A stretch of DNA of 64,000 nt from Clostridia bacterium (GCA_017519405.1 JAFWSH010000023.1:124001-188000); one strand, 5' to 3'. Positions 10,813 through 19,233 are shown, counted from the first letter of the stretch. Notes: generated by a model from the sequence alone, not told the origin. Numbers and translations: made by a program.

Positions 10813-11799
10813 TCAGTGCTTCATGCGCGGATCCAGCGCGTCGCGCAGGCCGTCGCCGATAAAATTGAACGAGAACATGGTCAGGCAGATAAAGGCCACC
10901 GGGAAGAACAGCTGGTGGGGATAGGTCATCATGACGGGGATGGCCTCGTTGGCCAGGGTGCCCCAGGAGGCCTGGGGGGCCTGGATGCCGATGCCCAGGA
11001 AGGACAGGAAGGCCTCGGAGAAGATGGCGCTGGGGATCAGGAAGGCGGTGGAGACGATGATGGGGCCCATGGCGTTGGGCACCAGGTGGTGCACCAGCAG
11101 ATACCAGGGGGTGGCCCCGGAGAGCCGCGCCGCCAGCACATACTCCGAGTGCTTCAGCCGCATCACCTCGCTGCGCACCACCCGGGCCGTGCCGATCCAG
11201 GAGGTGAAGCACAGGGCCAGGATCACGCTGCCCACGTTGGAGCCCAGCACCAGCATGATCAGCACGATGTAGAGCAGGGAGGGCAGAGAGGTGAGGATGT
11301 CCACAATGCGCATCATGATCATGTCGGTGCGGCCCCCGGCATAGCCGGAGATGCCGCCGTAGATCACGCCGATGACAAAGTTGATGGCCGCGGCCACCAC
11401 GCCCACCGTCAGGGAGATGCGGGCGCCGTAGAGGATCCGGATGAAGATGTCCCGGCCCATCTGGTCCGTGCCGCACAGGTGCTCCCAGGAGGGGCCCAGG
11501 TTCCGGCTCTTGAAGAAGAAGCCGTCGTAGGAGTAGGGGGAAAAGCGGGGAATCAGGATGGCCGCCAGGGTCATCAGCACGATGAACACCAGGCCGCACA
11601 GGGCCATGGGGTCCCGGCGGAAGCGCTGCCACACGTCGTGCCAGTAGGTGGTGGAGGGGCGTACAATGGCCTCCGCCTCGTCGTCCTCCGGGCAGATGCG
11701 GAATTGCTCCTCCGGCAGCTCCCTGTAGGTTTCGGCGTCCGGAATCCGCAGCATGTCCTCCTGCCGGAGGACAACATGTTCTTTTTTCTTTCTCGCCAT
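10813..11799 (-). CDS. Oligopeptide ABC transporter permease OppC/DppC
   Basis: A 328-residue inner-membrane permease. An N-terminal cytoplasmic extension of about 70 residues (MARKKKEHVVLRQEDML) precedes the first membrane helix (CGLVFIVLMTLAAILIPRF). The HLCGTDQMGRDIFIRILYGARISL block and the EAA-type loop (RLSGATPWYLLVHHLVPNAMGP) are typical of OppC. The C-terminus ends GDGLRDALDPRMKH, also typical. GAGGAGG precedes the ATG. It lies 10 bases after oppB and forms a heterodimeric channel with it. Confidence 0.94.
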   Translation of the reverse strand: MARKKKEHVVLRQEDMLRIPDAETYRELPEEQFRICPEDDEAEAIVRPSTTYWHDVWQRFRRDPMALCGLVFIVLMTLAAILIPRFSPYSYDGFFFKSRNLGPSWEHLCGTDQMGRDIFIRILYGARISLTVGVVAAAINFVIGVIYGGISGYAGGRTDMIMMRIVDILTSLPSLLYIVLIMLVLGSNVGSVILALCFTSWIGTARVVRSEVMRLKHSEYVLAARLSGATPWYLLVHHLVPNAMGPIIVSTAFLIPSAIFSEAFLSFLGIGIQAPQASWGTLANEAIPVMMTYPHQLFFPVAFICLTMFSFNFIGDGLRDALDPRMKH

Positions 11800-11809
11800 G
11801 CCGTCCTCC

Positions 11810-12736
11810 TCACTTGCTCAGCTTCACCCGCGGGTCCACCAGGGCCAGCAGGATGTCGCTGATCAGATTGCAGATCACCACAAAGATGCCGAAGAAGATC
11901 ACGATGCCCATGATCATGGTGTAGTCCCGGTCGGAGACGGACTGGACGAAGTAGCGGCCGATGCCCGGCACCGAGAAGAAGCGCTCCACCACGAAGGAGC
12001 CGGTGAGCAGGCCCGCCACCAGGGGGCCCAGGTAGGTGATGACGGGGGTGAGGGCGTTCTTCAGGGCGTGCTTGGCCACCACCATCAATTCGCTGACGCC
12101 CTTGGCCCGGGCGGTGCGGATGTAGTCCTGCTCCAGGGCCTCCAGCATGGAGGAGCGGGTCTGGCGGGCGATGTAGGCGATGGGGTTGAAGCTGAGGCAG
12201 GCCACCGGCAGGATGTAGTGCTGCCAGGAGGTCAGGCCGAAGGAGGGCAGCCACTGGAGCTTCTGGGCGAAGAGCCACAGCAGGATCACGGAGATCACGA
12301 ACACCGGCACGGAGATGCCGATGGTGGCGAAGGCCATGGTGGCGAAGTCGGCGGCCTTTCCCCGGTGGATGGCGCTCACCAGGCCCAGGGGGATGCCGAT
12401 GAGCAGGGAGATCACCACCGCGATGGCGCCCACCCGGGCCGACACCGGGAAGTGGGTGGCGATGATGCTGTTCACCGTGGTGTCGGTCTTCTTGAAGGAG
12501 ATGCCCAGGTCGCCCCGGAAGAGGCCCTTCCAGTATTCGATGTACTGCTGGAAGACCGGCTTGTCCAGGCCGTAGCTGGCGGCCAGCCGCTCCAGGATCT
12601 CCGGGGGTACGTTCTTCTGTTCATCCGGGCTGAAGGGACCGCCGGGCATGGCGTGCATCATAAAAAACGCCACGGTGATCAGCACCACAATGGTGAGCAC
12701 ACCCGCCAGCAGACGCTTGAGGATATACTGCAGCAT
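11810..12736 (-). CDS. Oligopeptide ABC transporter permease OppB/DppB
   Basis: First gene of the operon, 308 residues, beginning MLQYILKRLLAGVLTIVVLI, the standard OppB opening. It continues with FFMMHAMPGGPF, membrane helices through the middle, and the conserved DYIRTARAKGVSELMVVAKHALKNALTP loop that docks on the ATPases. The end LALVDPRVKLSK is typical. I use the start at 12736, with GGAGGGCAAGGG just upstream; an in-frame extension to 12838 would begin upstream of the promoter. No substrate-binding protein gene is in the operon or nearby. Confidence 0.94.
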   Translation of the reverse strand: MLQYILKRLLAGVLTIVVLITVAFFMMHAMPGGPFSPDEQKNVPPEILERLAASYGLDKPVFQQYIEYWKGLFRGDLGISFKKTDTTVNSIIATHFPVSARVGAIAVVISLLIGIPLGLVSAIHRGKAADFATMAFATIGISVPVFVISVILLWLFAQKLQWLPSFGLTSWQHYILPVACLSFNPIAYIARQTRSSMLEALEQDYIRTARAKGVSELMVVAKHALKNALTPVITYLGPLVAGLLTGSFVVERFFSVPGIGRYFVQSVSDRDYTMIMGIVIFFGIFVVICNLISDILLALVDPRVKLSK

Positions 12737-12787
12737 CCCTTGCCCTCCTTCCCGCGTGCCCGGGGCACGACAAAAATCATCCGCCCC

Positions 12788-12816
12788 ATTGTAACCCACA
12801 ATGCCGGGATATGCAA
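12788..12816 (-). promoter_or_regulatory. Promoter of the oligopeptide transporter operon
   Basis: Minus strand TTGCAT (12811-12816), 17-base spacer, TACAAT (12788-12793), about 45 bases upstream of oppB. Confidence 0.65.
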
Positions 12817-12899
12817 ACGAAAAACAGTTTTTGTGCAATGTCCGGGCCTCCGACCCCGGGGACGGGCTCCGGCTGCCGCCGATTCCGCCCCGGCGCGGC

Positions 12900-12928
12900 T
12901 TGCCCCTCCGCCGGAAAAGTGGTATGAT
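12900..12928 (+). promoter_or_regulatory. Promoter of the cyclophilin gene
   Basis: TTGCCC (12900-12905), 17-base spacer, TATGAT (12923-12928). The start codon follows at 12963 behind GGAGG. Confidence 0.6.
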
Positions 12929-12962
12929 ACCGGGTGCAGTCTATCAACAGGAGGATTTGACC

Positions 12963-14006
12963 ATGAAGCGGCTGATGGCTTGGCTGATGACCCTGTGCCT
13001 GCTGGCGGCGTGCGCCGGCGGCATGGCGGAGGAGCAGACGGAGGAGCACCCGGTGGTGCGCATCGAGATCGAGAACTGGGGCACCATCTATGCGGAGCTC
13101 TACCCGGAGATCGCCCCCATCTCGGTGGAGAACTTCCTCTCCCTGGTGGACCGGGGCTTCTATGACGGCCTGACCTTCCACCGGATCATCTCCGGCTTTA
13201 TGATCCAGGGCGGCTGGGGCAGCGAGGACCTGCCCACCATCAAGGGCGAGTTCTCCGCCAACGGCGTGGAGAACCCCCTGCTCCACGAGCGGGGCGTGCT
13301 GTCCATGGCCCGCACCAGCGTGATGGACAGCGCCACCAGCCAGTTCTTCATCATGCACGAGACCTCCCCCCACCTGGACGGGCAGTATGCCGCCTTCGGC
13401 CGGGTACTGGCGGGGATGCCCGTGGTGGACCGCATCTGCGGCATGACCCCCGTGACGGACAACAACGGCTCCGTGGCCGCGGCGGATCAGCCGGTGATCC
13501 GCACCATTGCCCGGGCGGACCGGGGGGATGCGGAGGCCGCGGCGGCGGATGAGGCCCTCAACGGCCAGAGCGGCCGCCTCTTCCGGGACGCCGCCACCAC
13601 CGTGTCCTTTGTGGTGCCCCAGGGCTGGAACCTCGCCGCCTCCCGCTCCGGCGCCAGCTATTTTGTGGACGAGGCGCAGCACGTGGCGGTGGTGGCCACC
13701 ATGGACTACTGGAGCCGTCTGCCCCAGGAGGAGCGGCTGCAGGCCCAGGTCGGCGGCCTCACCCGGGAGGGCCTGAAGACGGAGGTCATCCGCACGGAGG
13801 TGCTGGCAGGCTGGATCGGGGTGGAGGAAGCCCTGCTGGTGCCCGAGGAGCACAACGGCATCAGCTTCTACACCGCGGAGGACCCGGAGCAGGGGCTGTA
13901 CTGGGTGGGCCTGGACAACGGCATCATTATTATGGCTCTCACCACCACGGAGGGGGCCGACGCCGTGCGGGAGATGCTGGACAGCCTCTCCGCGGTGCAG
14001 CGCTGA
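12963..14006 (+). CDS. Exported cyclophilin-type peptidyl-prolyl isomerase with extra C-terminal domain
   Basis: A 347-residue exported protein. The N-terminus MKRLMAWLMTLCLLAACAGG reads either as a lipoprotein signal (LAAC lipobox, Cys17) or as an ordinary signal peptide cut before EEQ. Residues 30-190 are a cyclophilin domain that catalyses cis-trans isomerisation of X-Pro bonds. It has FYDGLTFHRIISGFMIQGG, the catalytic-Arg FHR segment, and ATSQFFIMHETSPHLDGQYAAFGRV. Residues 205-347 (from VSFVVPQGWNLAAS) look like a PsbP/DcrB-type alpha/beta fold; that is a pattern judgement. It probably assists folding outside the membrane. The start has GGAGG 7 bases upstream. Confidence 0.9.
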   Translation: MKRLMAWLMTLCLLAACAGGMAEEQTEEHPVVRIEIENWGTIYAELYPEIAPISVENFLSLVDRGFYDGLTFHRIISGFMIQGGWGSEDLPTIKGEFSANGVENPLLHERGVLSMARTSVMDSATSQFFIMHETSPHLDGQYAAFGRVLAGMPVVDRICGMTPVTDNNGSVAAADQPVIRTIARADRGDAEAAAADEALNGQSGRLFRDAATTVSFVVPQGWNLAASRSGASYFVDEAQHVAVVATMDYWSRLPQEERLQAQVGGLTREGLKTEVIRTEVLAGWIGVEEALLVPEEHNGISFYTAEDPEQGLYWVGLDNGIIIMALTTTEGADAVREMLDSLSAVQR

Positions 14007-14021
14007 CGGGAGGCTGCTGAC

Positions 14022-15206
14022 ATGAGAGAACTGCGCACGGCGGTCATCGGCATCGGCAACATGGGCACGGCCCACGCCCGGTGCATCCGGGAGGGGGAGA
14101 TCCCCGGCCTGGCGCTGGCGGCGGTCTGCGATCTCCGGCCGGAGCGGCTCCGCTGGGCGGAGGCGAACTGGCCCGGGGTGGCCCGGCCGGCGGACTGGCG
14201 CAGCCTGCTGGACCCGGCCCTGCCCCTGGACGCCGTGATCATCGCCGTGCCCCATCCCCTGCACTGCGAAATAGCGCAGGCCTTTCTGGAGGCGGGGAAG
14301 CATGTGCTGAGCGAGAAACCCCTGGACATCCGCCTGAGCCGGGCAAGGAAGGCCGTGGCCGCCGCGGAGGAGCGGGGCCTGGTCTTTGCCGTGATGTTCA
14401 ACCAGCGGACAGACCCGCTGTTTATCCGGGCCCGGGAGATCGTCCGGGATCCCGCCTTCGGGGAGATCCGGCGCAGCAGCTGGACCGTCACCAACTGGTA
14501 CCGCACCCAGGCCTACTACGACAGCGGCACCTGGCGGGCCACCTGGGCCGGGGAGGGGGGCGGCGTGATGGTGAACCAGGCCCCCCACAACCTGGACCTG
14601 TGGCAGTGGATCTGCGGCATGCCCTGCCGCCTCACCGCCCGGCTGGGCTTCGGCCGCCACCACCGCATTGAAGTAGAGGACGAGGCCACCCTGCTGACGG
14701 AGTATCCCAACGGCGCCACCGGCGTGTTCACCGTCTCCACCGGCGAGTATCCGGGCACCAACCGCCTGGAGATCTGCGGCACCCGGGGTAAGCTGGTGCT
14801 GGAGGACGGCGGGCTGAAGCACTGGCGCCTCGGGGAGGACGTGCGGGAAGTCAGCGGCGGCTCGGGGGAGCACAGCCCCCGCATCCCCATGACCTGCGAA
14901 ACCTGGCGGCCGGAGGACAAGGGGCCGGCCCACGCCGGCGTGCTCCGGGATTTCGCCCGGGCGGTGCTGGAGGGGGGAACCCCCATCGCCCCTGCCCGGG
15001 AGGCCCTCAACGAGCTGGCCGTGGCCAATGCCGCCTTCCTCTCCGCCTGGCAGGAGGGGGCGCCCGTGACCCTGCCGGTGGACGAGGCGCGCTTCGACGC
15101 CCTGCTGGCCCTGCGCCAGGCGGAGTCCGGGTCGTCCCGCGATCCGGGGGCGGAGGCCCTGCAGCCCGACGGGCGCTACAGCGAGCGCTGGAGTGTCCGC
15201 TGGTAG
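14022..15206 (+). CDS. Gfo/Idh/MocA-family NAD(P)-dependent oxidoreductase
   Basis: A 394-residue cytoplasmic dehydrogenase. The Rossmann motif is VIGIGNMGTAHARC near residues 8-21. The EKP motif (HVLSEKPLDIRLSRARKAV) lies near residues 103-121, where the lysine contributes to catalysis in this family. The second domain contains WAGEGGGVMVNQAPHNLDLWQW near 175-196, with the His/Asp pair used in sugar oxidation. Members oxidise or reduce sugars, inositols and related polyols; the actual substrate cannot be told. It starts 15 bases after the cyclophilin gene, so the two may share a transcript, although a functional link is not obvious. Confidence 0.9.
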   Translation: MRELRTAVIGIGNMGTAHARCIREGEIPGLALAAVCDLRPERLRWAEANWPGVARPADWRSLLDPALPLDAVIIAVPHPLHCEIAQAFLEAGKHVLSEKPLDIRLSRARKAVAAAEERGLVFAVMFNQRTDPLFIRAREIVRDPAFGEIRRSSWTVTNWYRTQAYYDSGTWRATWAGEGGGVMVNQAPHNLDLWQWICGMPCRLTARLGFGRHHRIEVEDEATLLTEYPNGATGVFTVSTGEYPGTNRLEICGTRGKLVLEDGGLKHWRLGEDVREVSGGSGEHSPRIPMTCETWRPEDKGPAHAGVLRDFARAVLEGGTPIAPAREALNELAVANAAFLSAWQEGAPVTLPVDEARFDALLALRQAESGSSRDPGAEALQPDGRYSERWSVRW

Positions 15207-15211
15207 CCGCC

Positions 15212-15240
15212 TTGACGCACCGGGCCTTCCTTGTTATAAT
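15212..15240 (+). promoter_or_regulatory. Promoter of the LPG-synthase-like gene
   Basis: TTGACG (15212-15217), 17-base spacer and a perfect TATAAT (15235-15240), immediately after the stop of the oxidoreductase gene. Confidence 0.8.
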
Positions 15241-15270
15241 CCCATCGATATCAAGACTGCTGGAGGAAGC

Positions 15271-16347
15271 ATGAAACCCCTGACCAAGCGGATTCTCAAC
15301 ATGGCGCTGATCCTGGGCACCCTGGCCATCGTCATTGTGATGGGCCTGCGGGACAACGATCTGCCGACCACGCTGGAAACCCTCTCCAGGATGGACTGGC
15401 TGAATATCCTGGCCTGCCTGGGGTGCTTTTTCTGCTTCCTGATGGCGGAGGGCATGAGCATCAAGTACTTCCTCTGGCGGCAGGGCTACCAGATCACGGT
15501 GGGGTACGCGCTGTTTGTGACCATTGTGGGGCAGTACTACTCCGCCATCACCCCCGGCGCCTCCGGCGGACAGCCCCTGCAGGTCTACCACCTCCACAGG
15601 CGGCATGTCTCCACCGGGGTGGCCACCTCCGCCCTGGTGACCCGCTTCTTCGCCTTCCAGTTCATGCTCTCCGTGCTCACCACGGTGTTCTGGATCGCCT
15701 ACGCCCCCTTTGTCCGGGAGCAGGTGGGGGGGAGCATGTGGGTGCTGATCGTGGGCTATGTCTACAACATCTTCACCTGCGCCCTGGTGATTCTCTTCGC
15801 CTTCCTGCGGCCCCTGGTGAAGGGCATCGTGAACCTGATCCTCCGCCTGGGCACGAAGCTGCGCCTGGTGAAGAACCCGGACGGCACCCGGGAAAAGTGG
15901 ATGCGGGCGGTGGACGTCTTCCACGAGAGCATCCACGAGATTGCCCGGCATCCGGTGGACCTGCTGGTGCAGCTGCTCCTGGGGGCCCTGCAGCTCCTGG
16001 CCCTGATGAGCGTGATCTGGTTTGTCTACCGGGGCCTGGACCTGGCCGGCCATACCTGGGGCCAGGTGGTGACCATGGGCATGATGGAGTACATCTCCGC
16101 AGCCTACACCCCCCTGCCCGGCGCCTCCGGCGCCCAGGAAGCCGTGTTCAGCATCTTCTTCGGCCGGATCTTCCCCGGTGCCAACATGCTGGCGGGCATC
16201 CTGCTCTGGCGGCTCTTCACCTACTATGTGTCCATTATCATCGGCGCGGTGGTGGTGACCACCGAGGGGCTGCGGTCCGGCCGCAGCCTGCGGGAGGTGG
16301 CGCAGATGGGCACCCAGCCCCCGCCCGTGGAGCAGCCCAAGGAGTGA
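15271..16347 (+). CDS. Lysylphosphatidylglycerol synthase transmembrane-region-like protein (YbhN family)
   Basis: A 358-residue polytopic membrane protein of the LPG_synthase_TM / UPF0104 family, with about eight hydrophobic segments starting at MALILGTLAIVIVMGL. Family hallmarks are YYSAITPGASGGQPLQVYHLHRR (about residues 90-112), AALVTRFFAFQF and a second glycine/proline-rich AAYTPLPGASGAQEAVF segment near 280. This matches the flippase part of MprF, without the cytoplasmic aminoacyl-transferase domain. Stand-alone members are thought to move lipids, but the substrate here is unknown. The start at 15271 has GGAGG upstream and lies downstream of a clear promoter. Confidence 0.88.
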   Translation: MKPLTKRILNMALILGTLAIVIVMGLRDNDLPTTLETLSRMDWLNILACLGCFFCFLMAEGMSIKYFLWRQGYQITVGYALFVTIVGQYYSAITPGASGGQPLQVYHLHRRHVSTGVATSALVTRFFAFQFMLSVLTTVFWIAYAPFVREQVGGSMWVLIVGYVYNIFTCALVILFAFLRPLVKGIVNLILRLGTKLRLVKNPDGTREKWMRAVDVFHESIHEIARHPVDLLVQLLLGALQLLALMSVIWFVYRGLDLAGHTWGQVVTMGMMEYISAAYTPLPGASGAQEAVFSIFFGRIFPGANMLAGILLWRLFTYYVSIIIGAVVVTTEGLRSGRSLREVAQMGTQPPPVEQPKE

Positions 16348-16353
16348 GCTGGC

Positions 16354-16390
16354 AGACCCCTCTGTCCCTGCGGGGGACATCTCCCCGCCT
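16354..16390. repeat. Dispersed GC-rich repeat, copy 1
   Basis: The stretch CTGTCCCTGCGGGGGACATC with flanking CCCC tracts recurs at 37074-37114 with one inserted base. Both copies lie between genes just downstream of a stop codon or terminator. The core is partly self-complementary. Confidence 0.6.
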
Positions 16391-16410
16391 TTCCGCAAAG
16401 ACCCCACGGC

Positions 16411-16441
16411 AAAACCTCCCGCCGCTTCGACGGGAGGTTTT
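16411..16441. terminator. Bidirectional terminator between convergent genes
   Basis: Arms AAAACCTCCCG (16411-16421) and CGGGAGGTTTT (16431-16441) form an 11-bp perfect stem. A-rich and T-rich ends make it usable from both strands, between the LPG-synthase-like gene and the M15B peptidase. Confidence 0.9.
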
Positions 16442-16459
16442 CCTCTGGGCCGGGCCGGG

Positions 16460-17305
16460 TCAGGGGAGGAAGGGCTGCACCGGGGCGGGGTTGCCGCCGG
16501 CGTCCAGATAGCGCCGGATGGCCTCCTGCAGCAGCTCGTGGAACTCCTCCAGGCACAGGCCGTTCTCCATGATGTAGGTGGCGGCGGGGATGCCCACATA
16601 CCGCAGATGCCAGGGCTCGGTGTTGATGCCGGTCTGTTCCTTCTTGTCCGCCGGGTAGCGGATGATGAAGCCGTACTCGTGGCAGTGCTCCGCCATCCAC
16701 TGGCACTCCGGCTCCTTCATCATCTTCTCGTTCATGGACTTGTCTTTCCAGTTCTTGGGCACCACGTCGCAACCCAGGCCGGTCTGGTGGTCGCTGGCCC
16801 CCTCCACGGAGACCCAGCCGTCGTCCCGGCCGTGGTTCTTCTCCAGCCGGTTGTGATACATGGTCTTCTGCTTGCGGTAGGAGCGGTAGGCGCTCTTGAG
16901 GTACATGTCCCGGAAGCCCGGCACCGCCCGCATGTCCGCGTTCATGGCGCAGAGGGCCTCGGCACAGGCCCGGCGGAGATACTGGCCCTTCAGCTTGCCG
17001 TCGGTGGGGGTGGTGGCCCAGCGGATGCCGCCCTTGGCAGGGTCCTTCTCCACCTTCACCAGGTCCTCCGGCACATAGTCCTCCGGGAGGAGGCTGCTCT
17101 TGTTGGCCAGGCGGATCAGCTCCGGGTCCAGGTCGGCCAGGGCCACCGGGAAATCCCAGGGCTGGTCGCTGTCCAGGTACTCCTCCACCAGGAGCCCGTC
17201 GTCGGCCAGAAAGAAATCCGCGTCATCCTCGGCGCAGGCCCCGGCCAGGGGACAGAGCAGCAGCACAGCCAGCAGCAGGGCGCAGGCGCGGCGCAGGGTG
17301 TTCAT
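16460..17305 (-). CDS. Secreted M15B D-alanyl-D-alanine carboxypeptidase (VanY/DdcY-like)
   Basis: A 281-residue exported zinc peptidase expected to trim the terminal D-Ala from peptidoglycan stem peptides. The signal peptide is MNTLRRACALLLAVLLLCPL with cleavage near AGACA-ED. The zinc site is visible as SDHQTGLGCDV (the SxHxxGxxxD motif) and EPWHLRYVG (the second His). The LKSAYRSYRKQKTMYHN block is also typical. Its ATG overlaps the stop of the upstream M15B gene (ATGA), so the two are translated together. An extra segment of about 90 residues between signal peptide and catalytic domain has no recognisable motif. Confidence 0.92.
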   Translation of the reverse strand: MNTLRRACALLLAVLLLCPLAGACAEDDADFFLADDGLLVEEYLDSDQPWDFPVALADLDPELIRLANKSSLLPEDYVPEDLVKVEKDPAKGGIRWATTPTDGKLKGQYLRRACAEALCAMNADMRAVPGFRDMYLKSAYRSYRKQKTMYHNRLEKNHGRDDGWVSVEGASDHQTGLGCDVVPKNWKDKSMNEKMMKEPECQWMAEHCHEYGFIIRYPADKKEQTGINTEPWHLRYVGIPAATYIMENGLCLEEFHELLQEAIRRYLDAGGNPAPVQPFLP

Positions 17306-18018
17306 GGGACATCAACCTCCTCAAGCACAAGATCCCCGGGGGAGAGCAGGGCGTCCTTCAGCCGCCGGGTGCGGACCAGTTGCAGATAGTCCTCCAGGGG
17401 CATGGGGTGCTCATGGATGTATTGGGCGTGCCTCAGGCCCACATAACGGACGTGCCAGGGCTCGTAGGAGTAGCCGGTGGTCTCCTCCCAGCCCTGGTCA
17501 TAGCGCAGGATGAAGCCGAAGCGCCAGCAGTTCTCCCGCAGCCAGATGCCCCCCGTCGTCTCCCCGAAGGAGGCCCCCAGGGTGCTCTTCTCCTTCCCCT
17601 TCTGCCCCAGGTCCATGGTGAGCCCGGTCTGGTGCTCGCTGGCCCCCGGCCGGGCCACATACTCGTCCGCCCGGGCCCGGCTGCCGTTGACCCGCTTCAG
17701 CTTATCGCCGTAGATCTTCTCCTGCTTGGCATAGTTGCGGTAGCCGGAGACGGAGATCAGCTGGGCGCCGGTCTCCTCCTTGCATGCGGCGAACATGGCC
17801 TCCAGGGCCTCCGCCGCCACGGGGCGCAGGCTGCGGATCTGCCCCGGCACATCGGAGAGGCGCACCTCGGGGTAGTAATTCCGGCTGATGCGCCACTGGC
17901 GGTTCACCAGCAGCAGATCGTCCGGATTGTGCTGCGGCGTGACCTCCCGGATGGGCTGCCCCACCAGCAGCAGGCCGGAGAGCAGCAGGGAACAGAGCAG
18001 TTTCAGGGCTGGGGACAT
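17302..18018 (-). CDS. Secreted M15B D-alanyl-D-alanine carboxypeptidase, second copy
   Basis: A 238-residue paralogue of the next gene on the same strand. The start at 18018 gives a signal peptide (MSPALKLLCSLLLSGLLLVG) and has GGGAGG 6 bases upstream; the longer open frame to 18120 overruns the promoter. Catalytic features are SEHQTGLTMDLG and EPWHVRYVGLRHAQYI, with SVSGYRNYAKQEKIYGD before them, so the zinc ligands (His, Asp, His) are all present. The two proteins share only the catalytic core, suggesting an old duplication. Likely role: carboxypeptidase acting on the cell wall. Confidence 0.92.
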   Translation of the reverse strand: MSPALKLLCSLLLSGLLLVGQPIREVTPQHNPDDLLLVNRQWRISRNYYPEVRLSDVPGQIRSLRPVAAEALEAMFAACKEETGAQLISVSGYRNYAKQEKIYGDKLKRVNGSRARADEYVARPGASEHQTGLTMDLGQKGKEKSTLGASFGETTGGIWLRENCWRFGFILRYDQGWEETTGYSYEPWHVRYVGLRHAQYIHEHPMPLEDYLQLVRTRRLKDALLSPGDLVLEEVDVP

Positions 18019-18048
18019 AGTGCGCCTCCCGGTATCAGTTTCATGGTG

Positions 18049-18077
18049 ATTATACCCAATCCGCCCCGGGAGGGCAA
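18049..18077 (-). promoter_or_regulatory. Promoter of the M15B peptidase pair
   Basis: Minus strand TTGCCC (18072-18077), 17-base spacer, TATAAT (18049-18054), about 30 bases upstream of the start at 18018. Confidence 0.7.
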
Positions 18078-18133
18078 GGGGGGAGCGGGGGATGGGATTG
18101 TAAAAGATGGGGTGGGGCACCCACTTTCCCGAC

Positions 18134-18162
18134 TTGATTTACCCGTGAAAATCCCATATAAT
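18134..18162 (+). promoter_or_regulatory. Promoter of the secreted hydrolase-like gene
   Basis: TTGATT (18134-18139), 17-base spacer, TATAAT (18157-18162). Transcription would start near 18169, which argues against an upstream start codon. Confidence 0.75.
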
Positions 18163-18207
18163 GGGCCCATGAATCCATCCGCATCAAGTCGCAGAAAGGT
18201 GCCTGTT

Positions 18208-18894
18208 ATGTGGAAAAGAAGCCTGCTCCTGCTGATCGCGCTGCTGATGATCACCCTGCCCTGCCAGGCAGAGGTGATCCGGCTGGGAGATACCGTCTGC
18301 CTGCTTCAGCCGCCCTCCGGGGAGGACAGCGGCACCAAGTACGTCCTCTTTGTGGGGGCCGGGGTCTATTTCCACGCGGTCCGCAATTATCGGGACTACA
18401 CCGCCACGGACGGGGAGCTGCTGATCCCCCAGGCCGACCAGAAATACGACCTGCCCTCCGCCGCCAGCGATGAGGTGATCCCGGACGTGTATCCCCGCCT
18501 GCTGGAGTGGGCGGAGGCGGGGCATCCCCTGGTGCTGATCGGCTACTCCTCCGGCGGCTATCCCGCTACGATCCTGGCCGGAAAGCTGGCGGAGGCCGGC
18601 TACACCGGCACCGTCTATCTCCTGGACGGCGTCTACGGGAACTATCACTCCACCGCCTTCAACGCCAAGTATTTCCGCAGCCACCTGAGCACCTGGGACC
18701 TGCGGATCTACGCCTCCTCCGACAAGAAGACAAAGATCTCCGTGCGCACCCGCAAGGTGGGCACCTCCCTGATGGAGGACGACTTCGTGACCTATCGCCA
18801 GTACGGCAAGAACCACAACGGCATGCAGGACTTCTACGACGTCATCCTCAACGGCGCCCCGGCCCCGGAGCCCAAGCCCTTGACGCAGAAATAG
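18208..18894 (+). CDS. Secreted alpha/beta-hydrolase-like protein, substrate unknown
   Basis: A 228-residue exported protein. The signal peptide is MWKRSLLLLIALLMITLPCQA, cut before EV. The segment PLVLIGYSSGGYPATILAGKL near residues 108-128 is a nucleophile elbow (G-x-S-x-G), preceded by a beta strand. GTVYLLDGVYGNYHSTAF then supplies a candidate acid, and KNHNGMQDFYDV a candidate histidine. This is the order expected of an alpha/beta hydrolase. I chose ATG 18208 because it follows AGAAAGGTG. An in-frame ATG at 18170 sits on the predicted transcription start, and no close family is recognised. Confidence 0.7.
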   Translation: MWKRSLLLLIALLMITLPCQAEVIRLGDTVCLLQPPSGEDSGTKYVLFVGAGVYFHAVRNYRDYTATDGELLIPQADQKYDLPSAASDEVIPDVYPRLLEWAEAGHPLVLIGYSSGGYPATILAGKLAEAGYTGTVYLLDGVYGNYHSTAFNAKYFRSHLSTWDLRIYASSDKKTKISVRTRKVGTSLMEDDFVTYRQYGKNHNGMQDFYDVILNGAPAPEPKPLTQK

Positions 18895-18918
18895 GACGGA
18901 CACCCCTGCGCCGACACG

Positions 18919-18943
18919 AAAAAAACCTGCATTTCTGCAGGTT
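18919..18943. repeat. Left copy of 25-bp direct repeat (candidate att site)
   Basis: Seven A residues plus CCTGCATTTCTGCAGGTT are identical to 21201-21225, the terminator of tRNA-Thr. The core is a hairpin (AACCTGCA/TGCAGGTT). Identical copies bracket the DUF262 gene and two recombinase remnants. Confidence 0.75.
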
Positions 18944-19135
18944 CAATTCGTCCAGCAAAACAATCTCATATCCCGTCTGCCGGCTTTCCTCTCTCTCCCG
19001 CAGCATCCGCTCACTTCCTCTCCGTTCTTTCTCCTATATAATTCGACGTCCCTCCCTTTTCTCCTTTTGGGTTTTTCCCTTAACTTAACAAAATCTCGCC
19101 ACTATTCTTGTGACGAGACTTTGTTGATGGTCTGA

Positions 19136-19162
19136 ACCCTCTCCCAGCCCATGGGAGAGGGT
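19136..19162. terminator. Hairpin downstream of the DUF262 gene
   Basis: Perfect 11-bp stem ACCCTCTCCCA/TGGGAGAGGGT with a 5-base loop. Flanking T content is moderate on the plus strand and low on the minus strand, so its use as a terminator for the minus-strand gene ending at 19234 is likely but not certain. Confidence 0.5.
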
Positions 19163-19233
19163 CTTTCATCTTATCGGTTTTCCTTTGCCTTCAGCGCCCA
19201 GTAAGTCTTTGCCAGCCACGTGTTCTTTCACAT

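Larger units (their letters stand above)
18895..19233. other. Gene-free left edge of the small island
   Basis: No convincing coding sequence. The stretch holds the left copy of the 25-bp direct repeat (which acts as terminator for the upstream gene), a T/C-rich run (18975-19080), an imperfect 14-bp hairpin built on CAAAATCTCG/CGAGACTTTG (about 19089-19125) and a perfect 11-bp hairpin at 19136-19162. Base composition becomes visibly more AT-rich than the flanks from about 18950. Confidence 0.6.

Noticed and set aside
18170..18210. Upstream ATG at 18170 as start of the secreted hydrolase-like gene
   Set aside because: It coincides with the predicted transcription start and would leave no ribosome site; the signal peptide begins naturally at 18208.
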